DNA of 64,000 nucleotides from Tabrizicola caldifontis (GTDB lineage Bacteria; Pseudomonadota; Alphaproteobacteria; Rhodobacterales; Rhodobacteraceae), in NCBI RefSeq assembly GCF_004762095.1, contig NZ_SIJH01000005.1:62001-126000 (forward strand), given 5' to 3'. Positions 43,647 to 53,344 of the stretch are shown in pieces. The number at the start of each line of letters is the position of its first letter. Within the stretch, counting starts at the first letter, position 1. The translations under genes were made by a program, and so were the position numbers. The notes under the pieces are model-generated. The model was not told where the DNA came from. It did not search any database and was given only the letters and a program-made list of their open reading frames with translations.

Positions 43647-44204
43647 CTAGAGCTGCGTGAGAAGCACGTATCTGCCCTTCTCCTGCCGGACGAGGCGGAA
43701 CCCGCCTTTCTGTTCCTCCGCGCCATCATACACGCTTGCTTCGCTTCGGGCGATAGCAAGCTTCAGATTTTCACGGATCGAGTCCGTTTGGCCACTGTCC
43801 TGCGCGAAGGCGCGCTGGAAATAGACCCGCGCCTCGCCGTATTCGCCCCGCTCCATCAGGACGACCCCCAGGTTGTTCATCGCAGGAACGAAGGTGGGAT
43901 CCTGTTCCAGCGCCCGGCGAAGAATCTGTTCGGCCTGTCCAAGCCGGCCAAGGGCCAGGTTGGCCGAACCGATGGCGGACAGCGTGTCGACGTTCATCCC
44001 GTGTTCGCCCACTGCCCGATAGTAGGCCTTCAGCGCCAGTTCGTATTCCCCGGCTTCCATCAGCCTGTGGCCGACAAGCAGGCCATCGACACTCTTGCCA
44101 CGGGCATCGATGCCGAAGGGGGCGTTGCGTGTCACGCCCTGCGACTGAACGCAGGCGGCCAGCGCAAAAGGCAGCAGAACCGGAAGGATGACCCTGAGAC
44201 GCAC
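43647..44204 (-). CDS. Second TPR lipoprotein of the Tad locus
   Basis: A 185-residue protein with lipobox ALAACVQ and three to four TPR units (RLMEAGEYELALKAYYRAV, AIGSANLALGRLGQAEQIL, NNLGVVLMERGEYGEARVYF). The C-terminal 40 residues are charged and non-repetitive. It is probably an outer-membrane partner of the Tad secretin like TadD. It lies 44 bases after tadC on the same strand and 54 before the larger TPR gene. Confidence 0.8.
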   Translation of the reverse strand: MRLRVILPVLLPFALAACVQSQGVTRNAPFGIDARGKSVDGLLVGHRLMEAGEYELALKAYYRAVGEHGMNVDTLSAIGSANLALGRLGQAEQILRRALEQDPTFVPAMNNLGVVLMERGEYGEARVYFQRAFAQDSGQTDSIRENLKLAIARSEASVYDGAEEQKGGFRLVRQEKGRYVLLTQL

Positions 44205-44248
44205 GCTGCCCCTTGCCTGTGGCGCGGATTGCTGCCCGCTTGTTCTTG

Positions 44249-45235
44249 TCAGCCTCCGCCCCGCATCTGCGCCATCATCGTCACGATACCGTGCACGGAC
44301 GGCCCGATCAGGATGACAAGCAGAGGCGGAACCGTGAACAGCATACTGCCAAGGGTCAGCTTCGTCGGCAACATGTTTGCCTTCTCTTCGGCGCGCATGA
44401 TCCGCTTGTCGCGCATGTCGGCCGAATAGACCCGCAGCGCTTCGGCCACCGAGGTTCCGAAGGTTGCCGACTGCACAAGGGTCGTCACGAACGAGGCCAC
44501 GTCCGGCACACCCACGCGCTCGGCCATGTCCTTCAGCACGACCACCCGTTCCTTGCCAGCCTTCACCTCCTGCGCGACCATGTCGAATTCGTCCGCCAGT
44601 GCCGGATATCCGGCGCGCGATTCCTTGCCCACGCGGATGATCGACTGGTCCAGCGACTGGCCGGCCTCGACGCAGACCAGCATCAGATCAAGCGCGTCGG
44701 GAAAGCCCTCGATGATCTCGGTCTGGCGCTGCTGCAGCCGTCGATCGACCCAGTAGCGCGGCAGATAGTAGCCGATGGCGCAGGGCAGCAGCGTATACAT
44801 CAGCATCTGGGTGCCCGACATCTCGCCGTTCGCGGATTTGATCAGTGCCACGATGATCCCGATGACCAGGAACGTGATCCCCAGCACGAACTGCATCGCG
44901 TGGAACATGCGCACCGCATTTTTCGACGTGTAGCCCGCGCGCAGCATCCGCAGCCTGGCAGCCGACAGCTCTTCCTTCGACTGCGGTTCCAGGAACTTGG
45001 CGAACTTGTCCAGCTTGTCGATCCGCTCGGTGCGCCGCAGGGCGCGCTTCTTGTCTGGCGCGCCTGTACCAGGCTGTTCCTGCTTCAGCTCGCGGAACCG
45101 GTCCCTCTGCTTTTTCATCACCGAGGGCAGCGCGATCAGCACCAGCAGCAAGCCCAGCCCGCCAATGGCCAGCAGCGGGCCAAGGGGGCCAAGGATTTCG
45201 ACCAGCATCGCGTTGATATCGGAAAACGGGTTCAT
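44249..45235 (-). CDS. tadC: Tad inner-membrane platform protein TadC
   Basis: A 328-residue type II secretion F-domain protein. The F domain includes YWVDRRLQQRQTEIIEGFPDALDLMLVCVEAGQSLDQ and later ERVGVPDVASFVTTLVQSATFGTSV. Membrane helices lie at about 20-40, 110-150 and the C-terminal end. With TadB it forms the platform on which the CpaF ATPase acts to assemble Flp pili. The gene starts 7 bases after the tadB stop. Confidence 0.92.
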   Translation of the reverse strand: MNPFSDINAMLVEILGPLGPLLAIGGLGLLLVLIALPSVMKKQRDRFRELKQEQPGTGAPDKKRALRRTERIDKLDKFAKFLEPQSKEELSAARLRMLRAGYTSKNAVRMFHAMQFVLGITFLVIGIIVALIKSANGEMSGTQMLMYTLLPCAIGYYLPRYWVDRRLQQRQTEIIEGFPDALDLMLVCVEAGQSLDQSIIRVGKESRAGYPALADEFDMVAQEVKAGKERVVVLKDMAERVGVPDVASFVTTLVQSATFGTSVAEALRVYSADMRDKRIMRAEEKANMLPTKLTLGSMLFTVPPLLVILIGPSVHGIVTMMAQMRGGG

Positions 45236-45242
45236 GGCCGCC

Positions 45243-46211
45243 TCACACTTTGATGTTGGTCATCATCTTCATGTAGATGATGTTGATGATCAGGAAGACG
45301 ATCACGAACAGCGCCGCAGGAACGAAGGCAGGCGTTTCCTTCACGCCGTCGTAATAGTCGGGCTTGATCACGTTGATCATGATCAGCGCGACGATCGGAA
45401 AGCCCGACAGGAACATGCCCGACCATTTCGCCTCGGCCGTGATGGCCTTGACCCGGCGGAACAGCTTGAACCGCGCGCGGATGACCTTGGACAGGCCGTC
45501 CAGGATTTCGGCCAGGTTACCACCCGACTGCTGCTGGATCGACACGGCAACCGCGAGGAACCGCAGGTCCTGACTGTCCATCCGCTCGGCAAAGGCTTTA
45601 AGAGACTCCGTCACGTCGCGGCCATAGGCAGCCTCGTCCGCGATCACACCGAATTCAGAACCCAGGGGATCGGGGATTTCTTTGGCAACAATTCCGATGG
45701 CTGTGGAGAAAGGATGGCCCACGCGCAACGACCGCACCATGAGGTCGATCGAATCGGGAAGCTGTTCCTCCAGAAGCGCCATGCGCTTCTTGGCCTTGCT
45801 GTTCACCCAGTAATAGACGCCGCCGATGCCCATGGTGGCCCCCAGGATCACCCGGACGGAGAATTCTGCACCGGTCATCACCGTCAGCATGAAGAAGGCC
45901 AGCACCGACACAAGGCCCATGATTCCGATCAGGGCCTTGGGCGAAAAGGCGATGTTCGCGCGCTGGGCCTTCTTGGCAAATACGGAATACAGCGGGATGT
46001 TCTTGGAATTGAGGTGCTGGTTCATCTCCTTGCGAAGCTGTTCCAGCACCTGTTCGCGGTTCGCATTCTTTTCCAGCAATGACAGCCGGCGGCTGAGCCG
46101 GCTGTTCAGGCTGATCGACTTGCCGAAAACCGTCAGATAGATGCCCTCGACGATTACCACGACGGCGACGAAGATCAGGATGTAGATGAGAGGTGCTGCG
46201 CTGATCTGCAT
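45243..46211 (-). CDS. tadB: Tad inner-membrane platform protein TadB
   Basis: A 322-residue type II secretion F-domain protein paired with TadC. The N-terminal helix (LIYILIFVAVVVIVEG) is followed by a cytosolic loop, a helix pair near residues 90-130, the F domain (LLEEQLPDSIDLMVRSLRVGHPF and QQQSGGNLAEILDGLSKVIRARF) and C-terminal helices. It lies between cpaF and tadC with 7-8 base gaps, in one transcript. Confidence 0.92.
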   Translation of the reverse strand: MQISAAPLIYILIFVAVVVIVEGIYLTVFGKSISLNSRLSRRLSLLEKNANREQVLEQLRKEMNQHLNSKNIPLYSVFAKKAQRANIAFSPKALIGIMGLVSVLAFFMLTVMTGAEFSVRVILGATMGIGGVYYWVNSKAKKRMALLEEQLPDSIDLMVRSLRVGHPFSTAIGIVAKEIPDPLGSEFGVIADEAAYGRDVTESLKAFAERMDSQDLRFLAVAVSIQQQSGGNLAEILDGLSKVIRARFKLFRRVKAITAEAKWSGMFLSGFPIVALIMINVIKPDYYDGVKETPAFVPAALFVIVFLIINIIYMKMMTNIKV

Positions 46212-46219
46212 GTCGGGCC

Positions 46220-47659
<1,440 letters not shown>

Positions 47660-47676
47660 GGATCATTCCCCCTGGA

Positions 47677-48936
47677 TCAGGCCTTGGCGGCTTCGACGGA
47701 TTTGTTCAGGTCGTGCAGGGACTTGGCCAGCTTTTGCAGTTCCTTGCGCAGCGGGTTCTTCGCGGCGCTTTCGGCGATCGGCAGACCATGATCGTTGGCC
47801 TGTGTCACCTGTTCCCCCCCATCGGGCAGCTGCACCTCGATCGAGATGTCCAGGCTTTCGGCCATGCGTTTCACACGGGCCTTGGCGGAAAGGTCGGTGA
47901 ATTTCGGCGCGCGGTTCAGCACATAGCGCACCTTTTCGTGCGGCAGTGCCTCGGCCTTCAGGGCGCGGATGAAGCGAAGGATGTTCTGTGCCGATCGCAG
48001 ATCCAGTTCCAGCAGCGCGAAGTAGAGATGCGCGCGCTGCAGCACCGCCTCGGTCCAGCCGACCACGGTTGATGGCATGTCCACGATCACGAAATCGAAG
48101 TTCGCCTGCGCCATGTCCAGCAGACGTCCGATGTCTTCGGCAGTCACCATCTCCAATGGCAGCATGTCGGAAGGGGCCGTAAAGACATGCAGCTTGTCGT
48201 TGAAGGTCAGCATCGACTTCAGCAGGCTGTCGCTGTCCACCGCGCCCATGTCGCTGAGTACCTCAAGCACGGCCTCCTTGCGCGGCAGGTCAAGGTAGGT
48301 CGCAATCGAACCGTATTGCAGATCAAGGTCGATGACGCAGACGCGGGTTCCTTCGCTGTCCGGGACATTGCACAGCTCCCACGCAAGGTTCGCCGCGAAG
48401 GTCGAGGCGCCCACCCCGCCTGCCATGCCATGCACCGGCAGGATCACCCCGTCGCGGTCGCCCTTGGGCCGCGCCGTGCCGGTGAAGGCCCCCGTGACCG
48501 GATCGAAGCCTTCTGGGATGACCAGAGCCGGCTTGCGCAGCCGTTCGATCGCGTCGTGCAGCGCACCTTCCGGCAAGGGGTAGGGCACGAAATCATCAGC
48601 CCCGAGTTTGAGCATCTGGTGCAGAACAGAGGGGCTGACCTGGTTGGCAATGAGCAGAACCTTGATCTTCTTGGCCTTGGCGGCCTTGATCACGTCGTTC
48701 ATCTTCGACAGTTCGCTTTCGTCCTCGCTGTCCACGGCGATGGCGACGAACTGCATGCCGGTGCTGTCGGGCTGTTTCAGGAAGACCAGCGCATCTTCGA
48801 AGTTCAGGTCACCCCAGGCTTCGCCAAGTTCCTGCTCCATGTCGTCGATCAGCAGATCGAATCGTTGGACGTCGCGGGAAATCGTGCAGGCAAGGATCGG
48901 TGCAGGATCGATTTGAACAGTCGGTTTGCTCGTCAT
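47677..48936 (-). CDS. cpaE: Tad localisation protein CpaE/TadZ
   Basis: A 419-residue protein with an N-terminal receiver-like domain (about 1-140) and a C-terminal MinD/ParA-type ATPase fold, which in other bacteria positions the Tad machine at the pole. The P-loop reads GMAGGVGASTFAAN; both lysines of a canonical KGGVGKS/T deviant Walker A are replaced by Ala. DLDLQYGSIA and VIVDMPSTV mark the other nucleotide-binding segments. Loss of these lysines occurs in several TadZ/CpaE proteins, so it may bind but hydrolyse poorly. It begins a transcript after the terminator that follows the OmpA-like gene. Confidence 0.9.
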   Translation of the reverse strand: MTSKPTVQIDPAPILACTISRDVQRFDLLIDDMEQELGEAWGDLNFEDALVFLKQPDSTGMQFVAIAVDSEDESELSKMNDVIKAAKAKKIKVLLIANQVSPSVLHQMLKLGADDFVPYPLPEGALHDAIERLRKPALVIPEGFDPVTGAFTGTARPKGDRDGVILPVHGMAGGVGASTFAANLAWELCNVPDSEGTRVCVIDLDLQYGSIATYLDLPRKEAVLEVLSDMGAVDSDSLLKSMLTFNDKLHVFTAPSDMLPLEMVTAEDIGRLLDMAQANFDFVIVDMPSTVVGWTEAVLQRAHLYFALLELDLRSAQNILRFIRALKAEALPHEKVRYVLNRAPKFTDLSAKARVKRMAESLDISIEVQLPDGGEQVTQANDHGLPIAESAAKNPLRKELQKLAKSLHDLNKSVEAAKA

Positions 48937-49128
48937 CTTGCGTTCTGTCCTTTCAGCGCGGGGGGCACTAAGTCACTGGTTTGCCTTGGCTTCATCGTGC
49001 AACTGCCCTTGGCATCATTCATCCTGGTACGTGGGATTCCCGACCGTCCCCATCAGCCGGACGTTGGTCAGGAATGGTGGCGATATTTGGGCCAAAACTG
49101 CCTGTTTCTGGGATTTCGCCACGTTCTG

Positions 49129-49158
49129 GAAACGAAAGGGCCGGGCGTTTGCCCGGCC
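49129..49158 (-). terminator. Terminator after the OmpA-like gene
   Basis: On the minus strand GGCCGGGC-AAAC-GCCCGGCC (8 perfect pairs, 49139-49158) is followed by CTTTCGTTTCC. It divides cpaC-ompA from cpaE. Confidence 0.75.
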
Positions 49159-49194
49159 TTCCGAATCATTCAGCTGATCCTGGAAACGACCCCG

Positions 49195-49839
49195 CTATTC
49201 GGTCAGCGTGGTTTCCGTGCCAGCATTCTTGGCGGCGCCGCTCTGGACGTAGTCGCGCCAGATGATCTCGGCGTATTTGCCGTTCAGCACCAGCGGGTGG
49301 TTGCTCACGAAGCCCGAGACCTCGGTCACGGTGCGCCGGTTGCGGACCTCGGGTGCATTGGTCTGCACGATCGGCCGGGTCTTGCCATAGCTGACCACAG
49401 CCTCGAGCCGCGACCGCGAAATGCCCTGGGCAGTGAGGTAGGCCACGGCCGCCTGTGCCCGGCGCAGGCCGAGACGCTGGTTGTATGCCGCAGAGCCCAC
49501 AAGGTCGGTGTGGCCGTAGACACGGAAGCGCACTTCCGGGAACTGCTTGATGAAGTTGGCCTGCCTGCGCAGGATCTCCTTCGCTTCGGGTGTAAGCTCG
49601 GCGCTGTTGAACTCGAAGTTGATGGTGTCCGGAACCTCGGCCGAGAAGCGTTCGGCCAAGGCCACGGTATAGCTCATTTGACCGGTCTGGATCAGCGTGT
49701 TGTTCATCGTGGCATTGCCGAACTGGCCCTTGTCCACCTCGGAGCCCAATTCACGGTCCCAGCTCGTGGAGTAGGTGCCGCAGGCCGTCAGCGAGACGAG
49801 GGCCGAGGCCGCAATCAGCTTGAGAAGCGTGGCGGTCAT
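49195..49839 (-). CDS. OmpA-like lipoprotein of the Tad locus
   Basis: A 214-residue protein with lipobox SLTACG, then an OmpA C-terminal-like peptidoglycan-binding domain (FEFNSAELTPEAKEILRRQ, VYGHTDLVGS, YNQRLGLRRAQAAVAYL). It likely anchors the Tad secretin complex to the cell wall, as in other Rhodobacterales Tad loci where it sits directly after cpaC. It starts 4 bases after the cpaC stop. The tail after residue 170 is unusual and may contact other parts. Confidence 0.88.
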   Translation of the reverse strand: MTATLLKLIAASALVSLTACGTYSTSWDRELGSEVDKGQFGNATMNNTLIQTGQMSYTVALAERFSAEVPDTINFEFNSAELTPEAKEILRRQANFIKQFPEVRFRVYGHTDLVGSAAYNQRLGLRRAQAAVAYLTAQGISRSRLEAVVSYGKTRPIVQTNAPEVRNRRTVTEVSGFVSNHPLVLNGKYAEIIWRDYVQSGAAKNAGTETTLTE

Positions 49840-49843
49840 CGTC

Positions 49844-51238
49844 TTACTCCATCACATAGCCGTAGGAGGTGCTGAAATCCTGACGGGCGACTTCCCCCGC
49901 CGCGCCGCCCTTGGGCGAACCCGCGACGTTGCCGAACAGGAACAGGTCGCGTTCCGTCGGGATGCGCACCCGGTCGGTCGGCAGGGCCAGCGCGGCACCC
50001 GAGACCGGGGTCACGAGGTGCGGCGTCACGATGACCACCAGCTCGGTCTGGTCGCGCCGGTAATCGGAACTGCGGAACAGCGCGCCCAGGATCGGCAGGT
50101 CACCGATCCATGGCAACTGTGAGGCGGTGTTGCGGAAGTCATCCTGCAACAGGCCCGCGATGGCAAAGCTGTCGCCGTCGCGCATGTCCACCGTGGTCGA
50201 GGTTTCGCGGCGCTTGAACGCAGGGATGATCCGGTTCTGGTCGTCCACGATCCCCGCGGTCGGATCGACCGAGGACACCGCGGCGTTGATCGTCAGGTTG
50301 ATGATGTTGCCATCGACGACCACCGGGATGAAGTTCAGTTCCACACCGAAGGGTTTGTATTCGATGGTGATCCCGCCCCCTTCGGATTCGCCCGGAACGG
50401 GGAACTCGCCCCCGGCAAGGAACTTCGCCTCCTGGCCCGAAAGGGCGGTCAGGTTCGGTTCGGCCAGGGTACGGACCATGCCCTTGGATTCAAGCGCTTC
50501 AAGGAACACTTCCAGTTCCAGCCCGCCGATCGACCCGCCAAAGGCGACCGCACCGCTGACCCCGCCGCGGGTCGTCAGCGTCCCGCCCAGATTGTTGCCG
50601 TTGATCAGGTAGGAGCCGGTTTCACCGCGCAGCGAACCGCTGTCCCGCACCGCAAGCGAGGAAGACAGGTTCTTCGACACGCTGCGGTTCACTTCGGCGA
50701 AGCGCACCTTCAGCATCACCTGCTGCGTCCCGCCCACAACCATCAGGTTCGACACCCGGTCGGGTGCATAGCGATTCGCCAGGTCGAGTGCGCGATCCAT
50801 CTTCGCTGTCGAAGAGACCATGCCCGACAGCACGATGCCGTCGTTGGCGGTGCGCACCTCGATCTGTTCGCCCGGCACAATCTGCTGGAGACGCTCCTTG
50901 AATTCGGCGACATCCGGCGTCACCTGCACATCGACGTTCGAGATCAGCTGCCCTTCCGGCGACAGCAGCGTAAGTGTCGTGCGACCCGGGGCCTTGCCCA
51001 GAACATAGATGGATCGGTCGGACAGCGTCGAGATGTCGGCGATGCCCGGGTTGGCGATCGACAGTTCCGCGAACGGAACGTCGCTTTCGACCACAACGGC
51101 CCGGTTCATCGGGACGTTGAGCGCACCGGAGGCCTGGCCCTGCATCACGCGCAGGACTTCGGCGGAAACCGGCGTCAGCGACGTCGATGCGAGAGCCGCA
51201 CCGAGGTAGCCTGCAACAAGAAATCGTTTGATATTCAT
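49844..51238 (-). CDS. cpaC: Tad outer-membrane secretin CpaC/RcpA
   Basis: A 464-residue secretin that forms the outer-membrane gate for Flp pili. A signal peptide (MNIKRFLVAGYLGAALAS) is followed by a pilus N domain with SDRSIYVLGKAPGRTTL, a BON-like stretch, and the secretin core ending in LPWIGDLPILGALFRS and ELVVIVTPHLV. The ATG at 51238 (MNIKRF) follows AAAGGGCAG. It is cotranscribed with the OmpA-like gene. A strong terminator between cpaB and cpaC means it needs its own promoter in the 51239-51390 stretch. Confidence 0.94.
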   Translation of the reverse strand: MNIKRFLVAGYLGAALASTSLTPVSAEVLRVMQGQASGALNVPMNRAVVVESDVPFAELSIANPGIADISTLSDRSIYVLGKAPGRTTLTLLSPEGQLISNVDVQVTPDVAEFKERLQQIVPGEQIEVRTANDGIVLSGMVSSTAKMDRALDLANRYAPDRVSNLMVVGGTQQVMLKVRFAEVNRSVSKNLSSSLAVRDSGSLRGETGSYLINGNNLGGTLTTRGGVSGAVAFGGSIGGLELEVFLEALESKGMVRTLAEPNLTALSGQEAKFLAGGEFPVPGESEGGGITIEYKPFGVELNFIPVVVDGNIINLTINAAVSSVDPTAGIVDDQNRIIPAFKRRETSTTVDMRDGDSFAIAGLLQDDFRNTASQLPWIGDLPILGALFRSSDYRRDQTELVVIVTPHLVTPVSGAALALPTDRVRIPTERDLFLFGNVAGSPKGGAAGEVARQDFSTSYGYVME

Positions 51239-51383
51239 GTGATCTGCCCTTTCGACCACGCCTCGTCCGGGTCTTCAATGCCCCTACGCCAGCCACAATG
51301 AGGGGCGAATGTTTTTTTTGCAATAATCAGTTGCTTGTAAGGTTTTCTTTATGTGGACAACATGCAACATGCCGCAAGTTGTA

Positions 51384-51427
51384 GAGAAACGAATGGGGCG
51401 CGGCCCCATATCATGTGGCCGCGCCCC
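51384..51427 (-). terminator. Strong terminator after cpaB
   Basis: GGGGCGCGGCC (51395-51405) pairs perfectly with GGCCGCGCCCC (51417-51427); on the minus strand ATTCGTTTCTC follows. It stands 19 bases past the cpaB stop. Confidence 0.85.
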
Positions 51428-51445
51428 GAATGCCAGTCCCCGGTG

Positions 51446-52288
51446 TCAGTCGCGGCAGGGGATCACCGTCTCGACGACTTCGCCGCCCTTGTTCGACTTG
51501 ATCGTGCAGACTTTTTCGGCTTCGACCTCTTCGACCTTCTTCTCCTCGATGCCCAGCAGCTTCCTGCTGTCGACCTCGACAAGCTCGGTCACCGTCTCGC
51601 TCGGGTCGCCCACCAGCGACATCGACAGACGGCCGCTCGACTGGGCCTGTGCCAGGCGTGCCACTTGATCCGGCGTGGCAGCCACGGTCACGGTCCTGGC
51701 GTCGCCTGTTGTGACCTGACCCTGGTTGAAGGCATTGTCCACCGCGATGATCTTGATCGAACTTTCGATCAGGCGGGTGACCTCGCCGTCAGAGCCGCGG
51801 ATGGATCCGGTCCAGTAGATATCCACATAGTCGTCGGGCTGGACAAAGCCCGACACGCCCGAGGCGACCCCCACCTTGATCGCAAAGGCGCGCATCCCCG
51901 GTTCCAGCTTGGCGGTCAGTCCCGCCAGTTCACCCGGCTCGGTGACCCGGCTGGCCAGCACCGGCTCGAAGGCCTCGGTGGCGCGCATGACGTAGCGCGG
52001 GCCCTTGGCGTTTTCGGGGAACAGTTCGGCCTGGTCGCGGAAGATGGCCTTGGGCAGGTTGCGTTCCGGCCAGTAGATCAGCTGCACATCCTCGGGCTTC
52101 AGCGGGTCGCCGTAGTTCAGGGCCTTGTTGAACACATAGACCTCGACCAGCTTGCCGGCCTTCGCGTTGAATTCGCGCTCCTTCTGCAGCAAGGCTTCGG
52201 TCTGCGCGATGTAGTCCTGGATCATGTAGACAGCGGCACCCGCCAGCCCCATGCCGACCACCAGTACCAACAGGAAGACTGCTCTCAT
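51446..52288 (-). CDS. cpaB: Tad pilus assembly protein CpaB/RcpC
   Basis: A 280-residue periplasmic protein with an N-terminal membrane anchor (MRAVFLLVLVVGMGLAGAAVYM), an SAF-type domain (VYVFNKALNYGDPLKPEDVQLIYWPERN) and a following RcpC domain with VGVASGVSGFVQPDDYVDIY. RcpC is thought to join the secretin to peptidoglycan or stabilise it. It follows the second pilin-like gene by 120 bases on the same strand and ends in a strong terminator. Confidence 0.9.
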   Translation of the reverse strand: MRAVFLLVLVVGMGLAGAAVYMIQDYIAQTEALLQKEREFNAKAGKLVEVYVFNKALNYGDPLKPEDVQLIYWPERNLPKAIFRDQAELFPENAKGPRYVMRATEAFEPVLASRVTEPGELAGLTAKLEPGMRAFAIKVGVASGVSGFVQPDDYVDIYWTGSIRGSDGEVTRLIESSIKIIAVDNAFNQGQVTTGDARTVTVAATPDQVARLAQAQSSGRLSMSLVGDPSETVTELVEVDSRKLLGIEEKKVEEVEAEKVCTIKSNKGGEVVETVIPCRD

Positions 52289-52408
52289 TTCCTTGTCCCT
52301 ACGCTAGGTCGCCGAATTACCCGGATCGCCCGGGGCCTTGATGACAGAAGGGGCCGCCAGCACGCAAGCTGCCGGATGCCCCCGATTGCCGTCGCGCATC
52401 AGCGGATG

Positions 52409-52594
52409 TTACGGCTGAAGATAGTCGCCATAGGCCAACACCGTATCCCTGATGTAGCCCGCCATGTCGCCGATCGCGCTTTTGATTGGTGGCATCACAA
52501 GCATCGCCATAGCAACGACACCGGCCGTCAGAACGACCCAGTCAACCGTCACGGCGCCGGATTCGTCTTGCGCAAATTGCTTCCAGTCGGCCAT
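52409..52594 (-). CDS. Flp-like pilin, second copy
   Basis: A 61-residue protein: a short basic/acidic leader (MADWKQFAQDESG), then AVTVDWVVLTAG and a long hydrophobic helix, then a short C-terminal tail ending YLQP. This is the prepilin layout with cleavage after Gly and a helix with D5-W6 where classical Flp has E5-Y6. The ATG at 52594 has GGAG 6 bases upstream; earlier ATGs at 52600 and 52606 are less well placed. It lies between the main pilin gene and cpaB. Confidence 0.8.
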   Translation of the reverse strand: MADWKQFAQDESGAVTVDWVVLTAGVVAMAMLVMPPIKSAIGDMAGYIRDTVLAYGDYLQP

Positions 52595-52734
52595 CCCCAT
52601 CTCCATCTGCGCGGCTGCAACACCTGCTTGCCAAGCCGATTGTTCAGGCTGATTGCGGCGAAACTGCAGCCGATATCAGACAATTCGTGGTTCCGGATGC
52701 CTCATCCGTGTGGACGGTCACACTGGCCTGTCCG

Positions 52735-52774
52735 GAAAATTGAACCGGCCGCGCACACCAGGGAACGCGGCCGG
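52735..52774 (-). terminator. Terminator after the first pilin gene
   Basis: CCGGCCGCG (52745-52753) pairs perfectly with CGCGGCCGG (52766-52774); TTCAATTTTCC follows on the minus strand. It stands 23 bases past the pilin stop. Confidence 0.8.
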
Positions 52775-52797
52775 AGCACCACAAGCCCGTCAGGCTA

Positions 52798-52998
52798 TCA
52801 GCAGGTGGAGGCGGTAGAATTCATGCAGGAACCGGCAGCTTGCAATTCGCTCCCGATGCCCTCGGCCAGCGACGACACGGCCGGACGGACGAAGTTGAAG
52901 ACCACCAGGCCCAGGCCGACGACAGCGGCGGTCAGAACCACCCAGTCAACGGTCACGGCGCCGGTTTCGTCTTTGAGGAAGGCAGAAAACTTGGTCAT
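52798..52998 (-). CDS. Flp-like major pilin candidate
   Basis: A 66-residue prepilin. The leader MTKFSAFLKDETG ends at a probable cleavage site, followed by AVTVDWVVLTAAVVGLGLVV, a hydrophobic assembly helix, and a tail with two cysteines (GSCMNSTASTC) that may form a disulfide. Position +5/+6 of the mature pilin reads Asp-Trp instead of the Flp signature Glu-Tyr. The ATG at 52998 sits 8 bases after AAAGGG; an ATG two codons earlier is too close. It is the first gene of the locus and ends in its own terminator, which fits a highly expressed pilin. Confidence 0.85.
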   Translation of the reverse strand: MTKFSAFLKDETGAVTVDWVVLTAAVVGLGLVVFNFVRPAVSSLAEGIGSELQAAGSCMNSTASTC

Positions 52999-53344
52999 GG
53001 ACATATCCCTTTCTAAGGTTCGCAGGTCTCGGTCAACCGTAGCGGACCAACCTTTCCCGGAGGCGGCGCCGTTCGGTATGGCCTCATATGGCCCCCGAAT
53101 CGTGGCATCAGTTTGGACAATGAGGGATCAATCCAAGGGATTCTTGGGGCAACCTTAAAAAATTTCCAAACCATTGAAAATGAATGAAAGAAACCTTAAC
53201 GCTATTTCTGCGGTGCTACCCTGGGGCGTGGTTTTCGGGTCAAATCTGGCGAAAATGCCATGATTCATGCAGAAAATGGCTGGCAGCACAGGCCTTAAGC
53301 TGCGATTCTTCGGGCCGGACGACACAGCGAACAGGCACCCGCAG
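52999..53344. other. Divergent intergenic region between pilin and lytic transglycosylase
   Basis: About 340 bases with an AT-rich core (53150-53210). It holds the octamer AACCTTAA at 53151-53158 and 53192-53199, and its reverse TAAGGTT at 53014-53020. TATGGCC occurs twice at 10-base spacing (53077-53093). Promoters for both genes must lie here; I could not fix them. No small gene is supportable. Confidence 0.5.

Noticed and set aside
42735-44204. The two TPR lipoproteins as one gene broken by a frameshift
   Set aside because: Each has its own signal peptide with a lipobox and its own repeats, so they are two genes.
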